Positions 1 to 6,028 of a DNA stretch of 6,028 nt are shown here, one piece after another (within the stretch, counting starts at the first letter, position 1; every line of letters starts with the position of its first letter). This DNA is from Desulfuromonadaceae bacterium (GTDB lineage Bacteria > Desulfobacterota > Desulfuromonadia > Desulfuromonadales > SZUA-540), in contig QKGY01000006.1 in NCBI GenBank assembly GCA_003250235.1, positions 1 to 6,028 on the forward strand. The letters are read 5' to 3'. A model generated the notes under the pieces. It was not told where the DNA came from. It saw only the letters and a program-made list of their open reading frames with translations, and searched no databases. The translations under genes were made by a program, and so were the position numbers.

Positions 1-1157
1 ATCACCACATGGTCGAAGCTCTGCCTGTAGGCGCCGCAGGGATGGTGCAGACGGGTGTCGATCACCAGCCCGCAGGCGCGGGCCGCCATGCCGACCAGTC
101 CCAGCTGCTCGGCATCCTCAACCCTGACCTTGCCGGTTCCCTCCAGCCTGGCCAGCGCCGAGGGGCTGTCGAAGAACAGCTCGATAGCGCCCCGGGTATC
201 ACGCTCCATGCTCTCCAGCCGCTTCAGCAGGGACTGGACCAGGGTCTCATCGACATCGAAACCGACCCCTCCGGGACGAATCATGCCGCGACCGAAGCGG
301 CTGCCGCAAAGCTCGGCGCTGAGGTTGAGAAAATCACCGCGAATCCTTCCGCAGAAGCTCGCCGTCGGCAGGAAACCTACATCCCCCGCCAGGGCGCCGA
401 TGTCTCCGACATGATTGGCCAGGCGCTCCAGTTCCAGGGCCACGGCGCGCAGCACCTCGGCCCGAACCGGAATTTTGCACCCGGAAAGGCCCTCGAGAAC
501 CCGGCAAAAGGCTCCGGCATGCCCGACGGTGGTATCGCCGGCAACGGCCTCCATCATCTGGATGGAACCCGCGTGCGGCCCGCCGGTCAGTAACGTCTCC
601 ACGCCGCGATGCTGAAACCCCAGGGATATTTCCAGGTGCAACACCCTCTCGCCGTGGCACTGGAAACGGAAATGCCCCGGCTCGATAACCCCGGCGTGCA
701 CAGGACCGACGGCCACCTCATGCACTTCTTCCCCCTCGACCCGGTAGAAGTCCATGTCGCCCGGTACGGGATGCGGATTCGTATCGCGCCCCCAGGCGTC
801 CCGTCCGGCGATGTAGCCCCGCTGAAACCGCACCGGCTTGAACCAGGGGTGCCCCTGCGGGACGACGCCGAACTGTTCGGCAACCTCCCGCTCAAAAAGA
901 TGGAGCTGAGGAATCTCGGGGGTCAGCGACGGGAAACGCTTTCCGACCCGCGAACGCAAAAGCTGCAACTCCCCCTTCCAGTCATGGGCGATCAGGGCGA
1001 AGAGTTCCACCTCTTCGCCGGCAGCACGGCCGAAATAAGCCGCGACCCGCCCCTGTGCGGCGAGATCCTTTTTCAGGGCGTCCTGAAAGACCTCATACTC
1101 CAGAATCGGAACGGTATTCAGAGGTAACGCCATCCCGTTTTTCAAGGTTCCTGTCAT
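1..1157 (-). CDS. hyfG: HyfG/Ehr-type large subunit (NuoC-NuoD fusion) lacking the proximal NiFe cysteines, 3'-partial
   Basis: Large subunit of the peripheral arm; 385 residues are visible and the frame is open to the window edge, so the C-terminus is missing. Residues 1 to about 125 form a NuoC/30-kDa-type domain (LIAHDWKGELQLL at 55-67; FEREVAEQFGVVPQGHPWF at 88-106). The NuoD/hydrogenase domain follows: GPVHAGVIEPGHFRF (151-165), GFQHRGVE (180-187), EVLRAVALELERLANHVGDI (234-253) and LGLVGMAARACGL (352-364). Active hydrogenases carry RxCGxC after the GFQHRGVE-type helix; here the aligned stretch is EAVAGDTTVGH (203-213), so the two Ni/Fe ligands are Ala206 and Thr209, with Gly207 and His213 kept. 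H2 chemistry is therefore unlikely. The distal CxxC motif near the C-terminus lies outside the window. The start overlaps the hyfF-like stop by four bases (ATGA) and has a strong ribosome binding site. The closest known class is the Ehr (energy-converting hydrogenase-related) large subunit; the substrate is unknown. Confidence 0.92.
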   Translation of the reverse strand, partial: MTGTLKNGMALPLNTVPILEYEVFQDALKKDLAAQGRVAAYFGRAAGEEVELFALIAHDWKGELQLLRSRVGKRFPSLTPEIPQLHLFEREVAEQFGVVPQGHPWFKPVRFQRGYIAGRDAWGRDTNPHPVPGDMDFYRVEGEEVHEVAVGPVHAGVIEPGHFRFQCHGERVLHLEISLGFQHRGVETLLTGGPHAGSIQMMEAVAGDTTVGHAGAFCRVLEGLSGCKIPVRAEVLRAVALELERLANHVGDIGALAGDVGFLPTASFCGRIRGDFLNLSAELCGSRFGRGMIRPGGVGFDVDETLVQSLLKRLESMERDTRGAIELFFDSPSALARLEGTGKVRVEDAEQLGLVGMAARACGLVIDTRLHHPCGAYRQSFDHVV

Positions 1158-2578
1158 GGCTTCACCTCCAGCAGGGCAGCGGCGTCTTCAAGCAGGCGCT
1201 GCAGAAGCTCGGGCAGATAGAGGCCGAGCCCCAGAACGACCAGAAGCATGAGCATCGGCGGGGCCGCCAGCATGACGCGGTCCGGAAAATGAATCTGCGG
1301 GATGTTCGATTCCCCCTGGGTGACCGAAAGGACCGTAGCCCCCATGCCGATGAAGATGATGGCGAGCAGGGTCAGAACGAGTCCGCCGACCCACATCGGC
1401 CCCCCGGCGAAAATTCCCCGCAGCATGGTGAACTCGCTGAGAAAAGGACCGAAGGGCGGGGAACCGGTGATCGCCAGAAAGCCCGCCAGAAACAGACCGC
1501 TCGATACCGGCAGCACCGACATCGCGCCCCGGACGTCCCCGAGGCGTTTGCTGGCAAAGGCCCGGTGGATATTGCCGGCGGACAGAAACAGGCAGCCCTT
1601 GGTCATGGCGTTGTTGATCAGATGCAGCAGAGCGCCGAAGGTGGCCAGCCCGCCGATGCCCACCCCCACCGCCAGCAGCCCCATGTGCTCGACGCTCGAA
1701 TAGGCGAGCATCCGCTTGATATCCCCCTGGCGCACCATGAACACCGCCGCCACCAGCAACGAAAAGAGGCCCATACCGAGTAGCATGTGCCGGGCCATGG
1801 CCAGATCCCCGGCGGCGCCCATAATCTGCACGCCTCGCAGGATGGCGAGAAACGCCACGCTGGTCAGCCCGCCGGCCAGAAGAGCGCCCACCAGTCCCGG
1901 CGCCTCGCCGTACGCATCCGGCTTCCAGCTGTGCAGCGGCGCCAGCCCCATCTTGGTGCCGAACCCGACCAGCATGAAGACGAATCCGGCATGCAGCCAG
2001 GGCCGGGCCAGGGTCGGGCCGGTGCGCAGCAGCTGATCGAGTTGAAGGCTGATCGGCACCCCGTTGCCGAGGGCCGAATAGGCGACGAACAAAATCCCCA
2101 GCATGGCCAAGGCGATGCCGACGGAACAGATGATCAGATACTTCCAGGTCGCCTCGATCGAGAGACGGTTGCGGTTGTAGTAGATCAGCGGGGCGCTGGC
2201 GATGGTCGTCGCCTCTACGGCCATCCACAGCAGGCCCAGGTGGCGGGCCGAAACCGCCAGGGTCATGGCAGAGAGGAAAACCAGCAGACAGGCGACCATC
2301 ATGCGGTTTCCCCGCTCCGAATGAAGGTTCAGGTATTCGACGGCATAGATCGAACAGCCGAAATAGAGCAGGCTCGTCACCAGCAGCACCAGCTGGGACA
2401 GGGCATCGAGACCGATCCAGGGGGCAGGAGCCGCGGTGGCCCGACTCACCGCCGCGACGGCCAGCGCGAACTGCACGGCGCCTCCCAGCGGCAGCAGCCA
2501 GCTCCGGATGCGATACCAGGGCAGGACCACGGCAATGCCGGCGAGCAGCAAAGGAAAGAGGATCATCAGTATCAGCAT
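1154..2578 (-). CDS. hyfF: HyfF-like antiporter-type membrane subunit with altered channel residues
   Basis: Second NuoL/NuoM/Mrp-family membrane protein of the operon, 474 residues (E. coli HyfF is about 526). It keeps Glu122 in the WMAVEATTIASAPLIYY segment, where the VEATT wording is typical of HyfF, Lys209 (VGFGTKMGLAPLHSW), Lys288 (GDIKRMLAYSSVEHMG) and Lys327. It departs from the family pattern elsewhere: the usual HxWLPDAHxxAPS reads HSWKPDAYGEAPG (residues 216-228); the usual HTINH reads HLINN (319-323), so the second His is lost; and the helix with Lys in the HyfB paralogue (Lys379) is neutral here (LLAIIFIGMGATVL, 404-417). It may therefore conduct ions less well than HyfB or by a different path, or act as a structural piece. 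ATG at 2578 is supported by GAAGGA eight bases upstream. The TGA stop overlaps the next ATG (ATGA). No frameshift; the protein reads through cleanly. Confidence 0.93.
   Translation of the reverse strand: MLILMILFPLLLAGIAVVLPWYRIRSWLLPLGGAVQFALAVAAVSRATAAPAPWIGLDALSQLVLLVTSLLYFGCSIYAVEYLNLHSERGNRMMVACLLVFLSAMTLAVSARHLGLLWMAVEATTIASAPLIYYNRNRLSIEATWKYLIICSVGIALAMLGILFVAYSALGNGVPISLQLDQLLRTGPTLARPWLHAGFVFMLVGFGTKMGLAPLHSWKPDAYGEAPGLVGALLAGGLTSVAFLAILRGVQIMGAAGDLAMARHMLLGMGLFSLLVAAVFMVRQGDIKRMLAYSSVEHMGLLAVGVGIGGLATFGALLHLINNAMTKGCLFLSAGNIHRAFASKRLGDVRGAMSVLPVSSGLFLAGFLAITGSPPFGPFLSEFTMLRGIFAGGPMWVGGLVLTLLAIIFIGMGATVLSVTQGESNIPQIHFPDRVMLAAPPMLMLLVVLGLGLYLPELLQRLLEDAAALLEVKP
1162..1169 (-). promoter_or_regulatory. 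Shine-Dalgarno of the hyfG-like gene, inside the hyfF 3' end
   Basis: GGAGGTGA on the minus strand, a near-perfect complement of the 16S rRNA tail. Its GGAGG core ends seven bases before the ATG at 1157. It is built from the last codons of the hyfF-like gene, which decides the ATG at 1157 over the in-frame ATG eight codons later (1133). Confidence 0.85.
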
Positions 2579-2582
2579 GGCG

Positions 2583-3221
2583 TTATTCCTTCAAAGCGGA
2601 CAGACGGGCCGTATCGACAGAGGAGAACTCCCGGTTGATCTGGTTGATCACGATCCCCATGACAAAAATGCCGACCAGCAGGTCGAGCAGCACGCCGGCT
2701 TCGACCATCAGCGGCATCGCTTCGGTCAGCAGCATGCCGAAAATGAAGATGCCGTTCTCCAGCATGAGATAGCCGAGAACCTGGGTAATGGCCTTACGCC
2801 GCGACATGAGCAGCATAAAGCCGGCGAACAGGGTCGCGAGGGAGGTCGGGACATAGAGCCCGCCCTGATGCTCGGGAAACAGCGGCAGAAAATCCGCGAA
2901 AATGAACGCGCCGGCCGTCAACATCGCCCCGATGATCAGCGTGGGGACAAAGCCGATGATCGCCTCGACCTCTCTGCGGATGCGAACCTCGCGAATCGCC
3001 CGAAGCAGCAGCCAGGGGATGAACACCCCCTTGAAGGCAAAGGCCGACCCGAACAGCATCAGGGTGTGCCCGCTGATCCCATGCGCCAGGCAGGGGAGCA
3101 GGGAAATCAGGGCGCCCTGCAGGGCCACGGCCCGGATGCACGCCACCAGGCGGGCGCTGCCGAGGGTAAAAAAATTGATCAGAATCACCAGCAGCAGACA
3201 GAGGTTGCTCAATTCAATCAT
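2583..3221 (-). CDS. hyfE: HyfE-like membrane subunit (NuoK/MrpC-related C-terminal part)
   Basis: Small hydrophobic protein of 212 residues, matching E. coli HyfE (about 216), with several predicted membrane helices. By family it sits between the anchor subunit and the antiporter-like subunits of the membrane arm. The C-terminal half shows the HyfE/NuoK-like signature: QVLGYLMLENGIFIFGMLL at residues 147-165, with the membrane-buried Glu155, then EAMPLMVEAGVLLDLLVGIF at 167-186 with Glu173 and Asp180. These acidic residues are candidates for the ion path. The middle part has a basic cytoplasmic loop (RAIREVRIRREVE, 74-86). The start ATG at 3221 gives a protein beginning MIELSNLCLLLVILIN, running straight into the first helix. 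The stop TAA is four bases before the hyfF-like start, and the last codons hold the hyfF ribosome binding site. Identification rests on motif wording, length and position between hyfC and hyfF. Confidence 0.92.
   Translation of the reverse strand: MIELSNLCLLLVILINFFTLGSARLVACIRAVALQGALISLLPCLAHGISGHTLMLFGSAFAFKGVFIPWLLLRAIREVRIRREVEAIIGFVPTLIIGAMLTAGAFIFADFLPLFPEHQGGLYVPTSLATLFAGFMLLMSRRKAITQVLGYLMLENGIFIFGMLLTEAMPLMVEAGVLLDLLVGIFVMGIVINQINREFSSVDTARLSALKE
2587..2592 (-). promoter_or_regulatory. Shine-Dalgarno of the hyfF-like gene, inside the hyfE 3' end
   Basis: GAAGGA on the minus strand lies eight bases before the ATG at 2578, and is formed by the last Lys-Glu codons of the hyfE-like gene. 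The TAA stop (2585-2583) falls between this site and the start codon, which implies coupled translation. Confidence 0.75.
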
Positions 3222-3230
3222 GACTCTACT

Positions 3231-3234
3231 CTCC
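3231..3234 (-). promoter_or_regulatory. Shine-Dalgarno of the hyfE-like gene
   Basis: GGAG (within GGAGAGT) on the minus strand lies nine bases before the ATG at 3221, in the 30-base gap after the hyfC-like stop. It is the weakest ribosome binding site of the four visible junctions, and the only one clear of the upstream gene's coding sequence and stop codon. Confidence 0.6.
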
Positions 3235-3251
3235 AGGGGCGACAGCCCGTT

Positions 3252-4163
3252 TTAGCGGAGCACCAGCACCAGGGCAAAAATCGAAATCAGCATGGTGCCG
3301 ATCAGGACCTGGGGAACCCGGACCAGGCGAAGGCGGGCCATGGTCGATTCCACGATACCGATCAGAACAGCCAGCAGGATCAGACCGGCAAGATAGACCA
3401 GGGCATCGGAAAACCGGTAGCCCGTCTGCAGCGGCAGCGCCAGGCGCACGATGACGGAACCGAGGACCATCAGTTTGAGAGCGCTTCCGTACAGGACCAT
3501 GCCCAGGGCCGGGCCGCTGTGATCGAGAACCATCACCTCATGGATCATGGTCAATTCGAGGTGGGTGTTGGGATCGTCGAAGGGAATGCGGGAATTCTCC
3601 ACCAGCAGCACCACGAAAAGACAGACGACGATCAGTCCGAGGGGGGCCGCTGCCGTAATCCAGGCGGCGTTCAACCCCGGGCCGAGCAGGCCGCCGAGGG
3701 AAAGCCCTCCGGACAGCCGGGCCAGCACGATCAGGGAGAACAGCACCGTGGGTTCGGCCAGGCAGGAGAAAGTCACCTCCCGCGCCGCCCCCATGCCTTC
3801 GAAACTCGATCCGGTATCAAGCGCCGCGGACGCCACGAAAAAGCGGGACAGGGCGAAAAGATAGACGAAGAGGATCAGGTCCCCCTCAAAGGAAACGGGG
3901 GCCCTCAGCCCCCCGAAGGGAAGCAGCAGCGAGGCCAAGATCGGCACGGCCACTCCGACCACCGGCCCGGCCAGAAAGACCCAGGTGGTGGTGCGGCTCA
4001 GGACGAACCCCTTACGCCAGAGCCTGGCCAGATCGTAATAGGGCTGCAGCAGGGGGGCTCCGGTACGACCGGCAAACAGCGCCTTGGTCCTGGTGATCAC
4101 CCCCTGCAACAAGGGCGCGAAGACCAGAAGCAATACCAGGTGAATTATCCCATCAACAACCAT
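3252..4163 (-). CDS. hyfC: HyfC-like membrane anchor subunit (NuoH/complex I subunit 1 family)
   Basis: Integral membrane protein of 303 residues, close to E. coli HyfC (about 320), that joins the peripheral redox arm to the ion-pumping arm. In complex I its homologue NuoH forms part of the quinone cavity. Family signatures seen in order: GRTGAPLLQPYYDLARLWRK at residues 32-51 (cytoplasmic loop of NuoH/HyfC), SFEGMGAAREVTFSCLAEP at 120-138 with Glu122, Glu129 and Glu137, then ENSRIPFDDPNTHLELT at 189-205 with Glu189, Asp196, Asp197 and Glu203, followed by IHEVMVLDHSGP with Glu209 and Asp214. A basic ESTMARLRLVRVP loop (272-284) precedes the last helix. The SFEGMGAAREVT and DDPNTHLELTMIHE wording is that of the HyfC/HycD hydrogenase branch rather than of NuoH. 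ATG start at 4163 with a strong ribosome binding site; stop TAA at 3254-3252. The gap to the hyfB-like gene is 10 bases. No truncation or frameshift seen. Confidence 0.95.
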   Translation of the reverse strand: MVVDGIIHLVLLLVFAPLLQGVITRTKALFAGRTGAPLLQPYYDLARLWRKGFVLSRTTTWVFLAGPVVGVAVPILASLLLPFGGLRAPVSFEGDLILFVYLFALSRFFVASAALDTGSSFEGMGAAREVTFSCLAEPTVLFSLIVLARLSGGLSLGGLLGPGLNAAWITAAAPLGLIVVCLFVVLLVENSRIPFDDPNTHLELTMIHEVMVLDHSGPALGMVLYGSALKLMVLGSVIVRLALPLQTGYRFSDALVYLAGLILLAVLIGIVESTMARLRLVRVPQVLIGTMLISIFALVLVLR

Positions 4164-4168
4164 TCAGG

Positions 4169-4175
4169 CCTCCTC
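4169..4175 (-). promoter_or_regulatory. Shine-Dalgarno of the hyfC-like gene, overlapping the hyfB stop codon
   Basis: On the minus strand the sequence reads GAGGAGG, five bases before the ATG at 4163. The TGA stop of the hyfB-like gene (4176-4174) shares its last two bases with this site, so ribosomes ending on hyfB stand on the hyfC initiation site. This supports both the chosen start and translational coupling. Confidence 0.85.
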
Positions 4176-6028
4176 AATAGCAGGCGATAAATACCAGCAG
4201 GGCAAACAGCGTTAACGCCACGTAGAGCAGATAAAAATTGGACCTCCCGTTTTGAACGAGAGTCCTCAGAAGACTGAAAAACCAGGCCAGGGCGCCGCTG
4301 ACCGGCAGGATGACACGGTCGAGAACAAGATCCGGGGTGTGACTGGCCAGGGTCGTCCCGCCGGGAAAAAGGCTTTGGGACGGGTGTTCGTGGCGCTCGG
4401 TCCGCAAAGCGAACCGGAACAGCCCGACAAGGAAGTCGGCAAAGGACGAGGCGCTGTATTGTATCCGCGACGAGGGAAACGAAAATCCGCACCCCCAGGT
4501 CGCGACCTCGCGGGAAGGGTGCGGACAACGCCGGCGCAGCCAGAACCAGAACCAGATCCCGGCAAGCAGAAGCAGCAGCACCCAGCCCGAAGCGCCGATC
4601 ATCGTCAAGGGCGCCAGCGGAGCGGCCAGATCCAGGGCAGCTAGGGGAGGAAACCAGGAAGAGGCCGCCTGCTGCAGCAGCGGGGCCAGCGTCCAGGGCA
4701 GCAGGCCGATCCAGGCACAGGCGAGCAGCAGGGCCAGCATCGGCACACGCATCGAGCGGGGAGCGGCATGTACCGAAGCCGTCTGCGCAACACGGGATTC
4801 CCCCAGAAAGACAACCCCGAAAACCTTGACGAAGCAGGCCAGCGCCAGCCCGCCGATCAGCGCCAGAGCCGGAGCCGCCAATACGGCCAGATGGCTGCCG
4901 AGACCGCTCCCCTCCAGGGAACGGAAAGCACCTAGGTAGATCAACCACTCGCTGACAAATCCATTGAAGGGCGGCAGGCCGCTGATCGCCACGGCACCGC
5001 CGAGAAAGCAGGCCGCCGTCCACGGCATGGGGCGCAGCAGGCCTCCCATACGGTCCATCTCCCGGGTGCCCGTGGCATGGATCACCGAGCCTGCGGCGAG
5101 AAAGAGCAGGGACTTGAAAAGACCGTGATTGATCGTGTGCAACAGCGCGCCGCAAATCCCCAGAAGGCACAGGACCGGCTGATTGAAACTTCTGCCGAGC
5201 AGAGCCACCGCCAACCCCAGAACGATGATGCCGATATTCTCCACGCTGTGGTAGGCGAGCAGGCGCTTGATGTCGTGCTGGGCCAGAGCCAGGGCGACCC
5301 CCAGGACCCCCGAGATCACTCCCAGCACCAGCAGACCCGCTCCCCAGCTCACCGGGATGTGGGCGTAAAACGAGGTCAGACGCACCAGGCCGTAGATGCC
5401 CGTCTTGATCATGACCCCCGAAAGCAGAGCCGAAGCGTGGCTGGGAGCCGCGGCGTGGGCGCCGGGCAGCCAGATGTGCAGGGGCATGATGCCGGCCTTC
5501 ATGCCGAAACCGACCAGTCCGGAAATAAACACCGCCGTGCCCAACCCGGAGGACGCCAGACTGGCCGCATGGGGGAAGGCGAAGCTTCCGGTCATGCGCG
5601 CCAGAAGGGCAAAAAGGGCAAAGAGGGCCAGGGTCCCCGTATGGGTCGCCGCCAGGTAGATCAGACCGGCGCGGCGGGAATCCTCCTTTTCATCTTCGGT
5701 GGTGATGAGAAAAAATCCGGAAAGCGCCATGGCTTCCCAGGCGAAAAGAAACAGCAGGGCATTGCGGGCGGCCAGCAGCAAAATGATGGACCCGGCGATC
5801 AGACCGTAAAAAAGACGCAGCTTGCGGCCGTTCTGCGGATAGCGGTGCTGCGGCCAATAGCCAAGCCCGTAGACCGCTCCGGTGGCCACAACGAGAAAAA
5901 GCGGAAAAAGAAAGACCGCCGTGAGAGCATCGACCTGCAGCAGGAATTCGGCGCCGGGCACCGCCCAGGCCCAGTGAAGACGGCTGTTTTCAGGATGAGC
6001 CAGAGCCAGAACGGTTCCGAGCAGGGCG
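4174..6028 (-). CDS. hyfB: HyfB-like proton-translocating membrane subunit (NuoL/NuoM/Mrp antiporter family), 5'-partial
   Basis: Polytopic membrane protein that, by family, conducts protons or Na+ in the membrane arm of a group 4 hydrogenase or related complex. The frame stays open to the window edge, so the true start lies beyond 6028; about 617 residues are visible, against roughly 670 in E. coli HyfB. A GTG at 5961 is an internal Val codon, because the 22 residues before it continue a typical HyfB N-terminus. Numbering from that GTG, the buried charged residues of the family are all present: Glu76 (AWEAMAL), Lys155 (GFGMKAGIMPLHIWLP), Lys232 (HDIKRLLAYHSVENIG), His275/His279/Lys283 (HTINHGLFKSLLFL) and Lys379 (ACFVKVFGVVFLG). 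The C-terminal extension carries the WGCGF and SRIQYSASSFAD segments seen in HyfB/HycC-type proteins, which favours HyfB over NuoL/NuoM, and ends in a last hydrophobic helix. The TGA stop forms part of the ribosome binding site of the next gene. Assignment to family is firm; the coupling ion is unknown. Confidence 0.95.
   Translation of the reverse strand, partial: ALLGTVLALAHPENSRLHWAWAVPGAEFLLQVDALTAVFLFPLFLVVATGAVYGLGYWPQHRYPQNGRKLRLFYGLIAGSIILLLAARNALLFLFAWEAMALSGFFLITTEDEKEDSRRAGLIYLAATHTGTLALFALFALLARMTGSFAFPHAASLASSGLGTAVFISGLVGFGMKAGIMPLHIWLPGAHAAAPSHASALLSGVMIKTGIYGLVRLTSFYAHIPVSWGAGLLVLGVISGVLGVALALAQHDIKRLLAYHSVENIGIIVLGLAVALLGRSFNQPVLCLLGICGALLHTINHGLFKSLLFLAAGSVIHATGTREMDRMGGLLRPMPWTAACFLGGAVAISGLPPFNGFVSEWLIYLGAFRSLEGSGLGSHLAVLAAPALALIGGLALACFVKVFGVVFLGESRVAQTASVHAAPRSMRVPMLALLLACAWIGLLPWTLAPLLQQAASSWFPPLAALDLAAPLAPLTMIGASGWVLLLLLAGIWFWFWLRRRCPHPSREVATWGCGFSFPSSRIQYSASSFADFLVGLFRFALRTERHEHPSQSLFPGGTTLASHTPDLVLDRVILPVSGALAWFFSLLRTLVQNGRSNFYLLYVALTLFALLVFIACY

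Noticed and set aside
334..895. Short minus-strand frames (108 and 102 codons) that could suggest a frameshifted large subunit
   Set aside because: The large-subunit frame itself is open without interruption from 1157 to the window edge and holds all family motifs; the short frames are out of phase with it.
9..1127. Plus-strand frames of 194 and 172 codons opposite the large subunit
   Set aside because: They are antisense shadows with no recognisable motif, lying wholly over a well-supported gene.
1188..2228. A 346-codon minus-strand frame inside the hyfF-like gene
   Set aside because: It is a shifted frame of hyfF with Arg/Gly/Ala-rich composition, and hyfF itself reads cleanly with all family motifs.
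3222..3251. Possible internal promoter or terminator between the hyfC- and hyfE-like genes
   Set aside because: The gap is only 30 bases and holds a ribosome binding site; I see no hairpin followed by a T-run and no convincing -35/-10 pair.
2436..4190. A 584-codon plus-strand open frame antisense to the hyfC-, hyfE- and hyfF-like genes
   Set aside because: It is rich in Gln, His, Gly, Asp and Arg with no domain-like pattern, which is what the reverse frame of GC-rich hydrophobic coding sequence gives. It crosses three well-supported genes.
4145..5170. A 341-codon minus-strand frame inside the hyfB-like gene
   Set aside because: It is a shifted frame of hyfB, Arg/Pro/Ser-rich and without membrane helices. 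It is a by-product of high GC content.

Overview
The window is one densely packed block of five genes, all on the minus strand. They encode the membrane arm and the start of the catalytic large subunit of a group 4 (Hyf/Ech/Mrp/complex I-type) energy-converting hydrogenase-like complex. In transcription order, from high to low coordinates, the genes are hyfB-like (antiporter-like proton channel, 5' end beyond the window edge), hyfC-like (NuoH-type membrane anchor), hyfE-like (NuoK-related small membrane subunit), hyfF-like (second antiporter-like channel) and hyfG-like (fused NuoC-NuoD-type large subunit, 3' end beyond the other edge). Junctions are 10, 30, 4 and -4 bases, and Shine-Dalgarno sequences lie in or next to the preceding stop codon, so this is one translationally linked operon. 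I see no RNA gene, mobile element, repeat array, promoter or terminator.

The large subunit is the most telling part. The ORF is open from its ATG to the window edge (385 codons). It has the normal family signatures: an N-terminal 30-kDa NuoC-type domain, the GPVHAGVIEPGHFRF segment, and the EVLRAVALELERLANHVGDIG segment. At the place where a working [NiFe] hydrogenase has the proximal RxCGxC motif, it reads EAVAGDTTVGH. Both cysteine ligands are replaced (Ala206, Thr209), while the Gly and His around them remain. A normal Ni-Fe site therefore cannot form. The cluster matches the class called energy-converting hydrogenase-related (Ehr) complexes, which resemble hydrogenases but are thought not to react with H2 and sit between group 4 hydrogenases and respiratory complex I.

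The likely job is to couple an unknown redox reaction on the cytoplasmic side to ion translocation by HyfB/HyfF/HyfC/HyfE in the cytoplasmic membrane. HyfB keeps the full set of buried Lys/Glu/His residues of a complex I-type proton pump subunit. HyfF has lost several of them. The electron donor and acceptor cannot be read from this window; the small Fe-S subunit (HyfI/NuoB type) and a ferredoxin-like subunit would be expected just below coordinate 1.

The organism is a GC-rich bacterium with strong AGGAGG-type ribosome binding sites. Ehr clusters are known from anaerobes such as Geobacter and relatives (Desulfuromonadia), which would suit this sequence, but the taxon is inference only.
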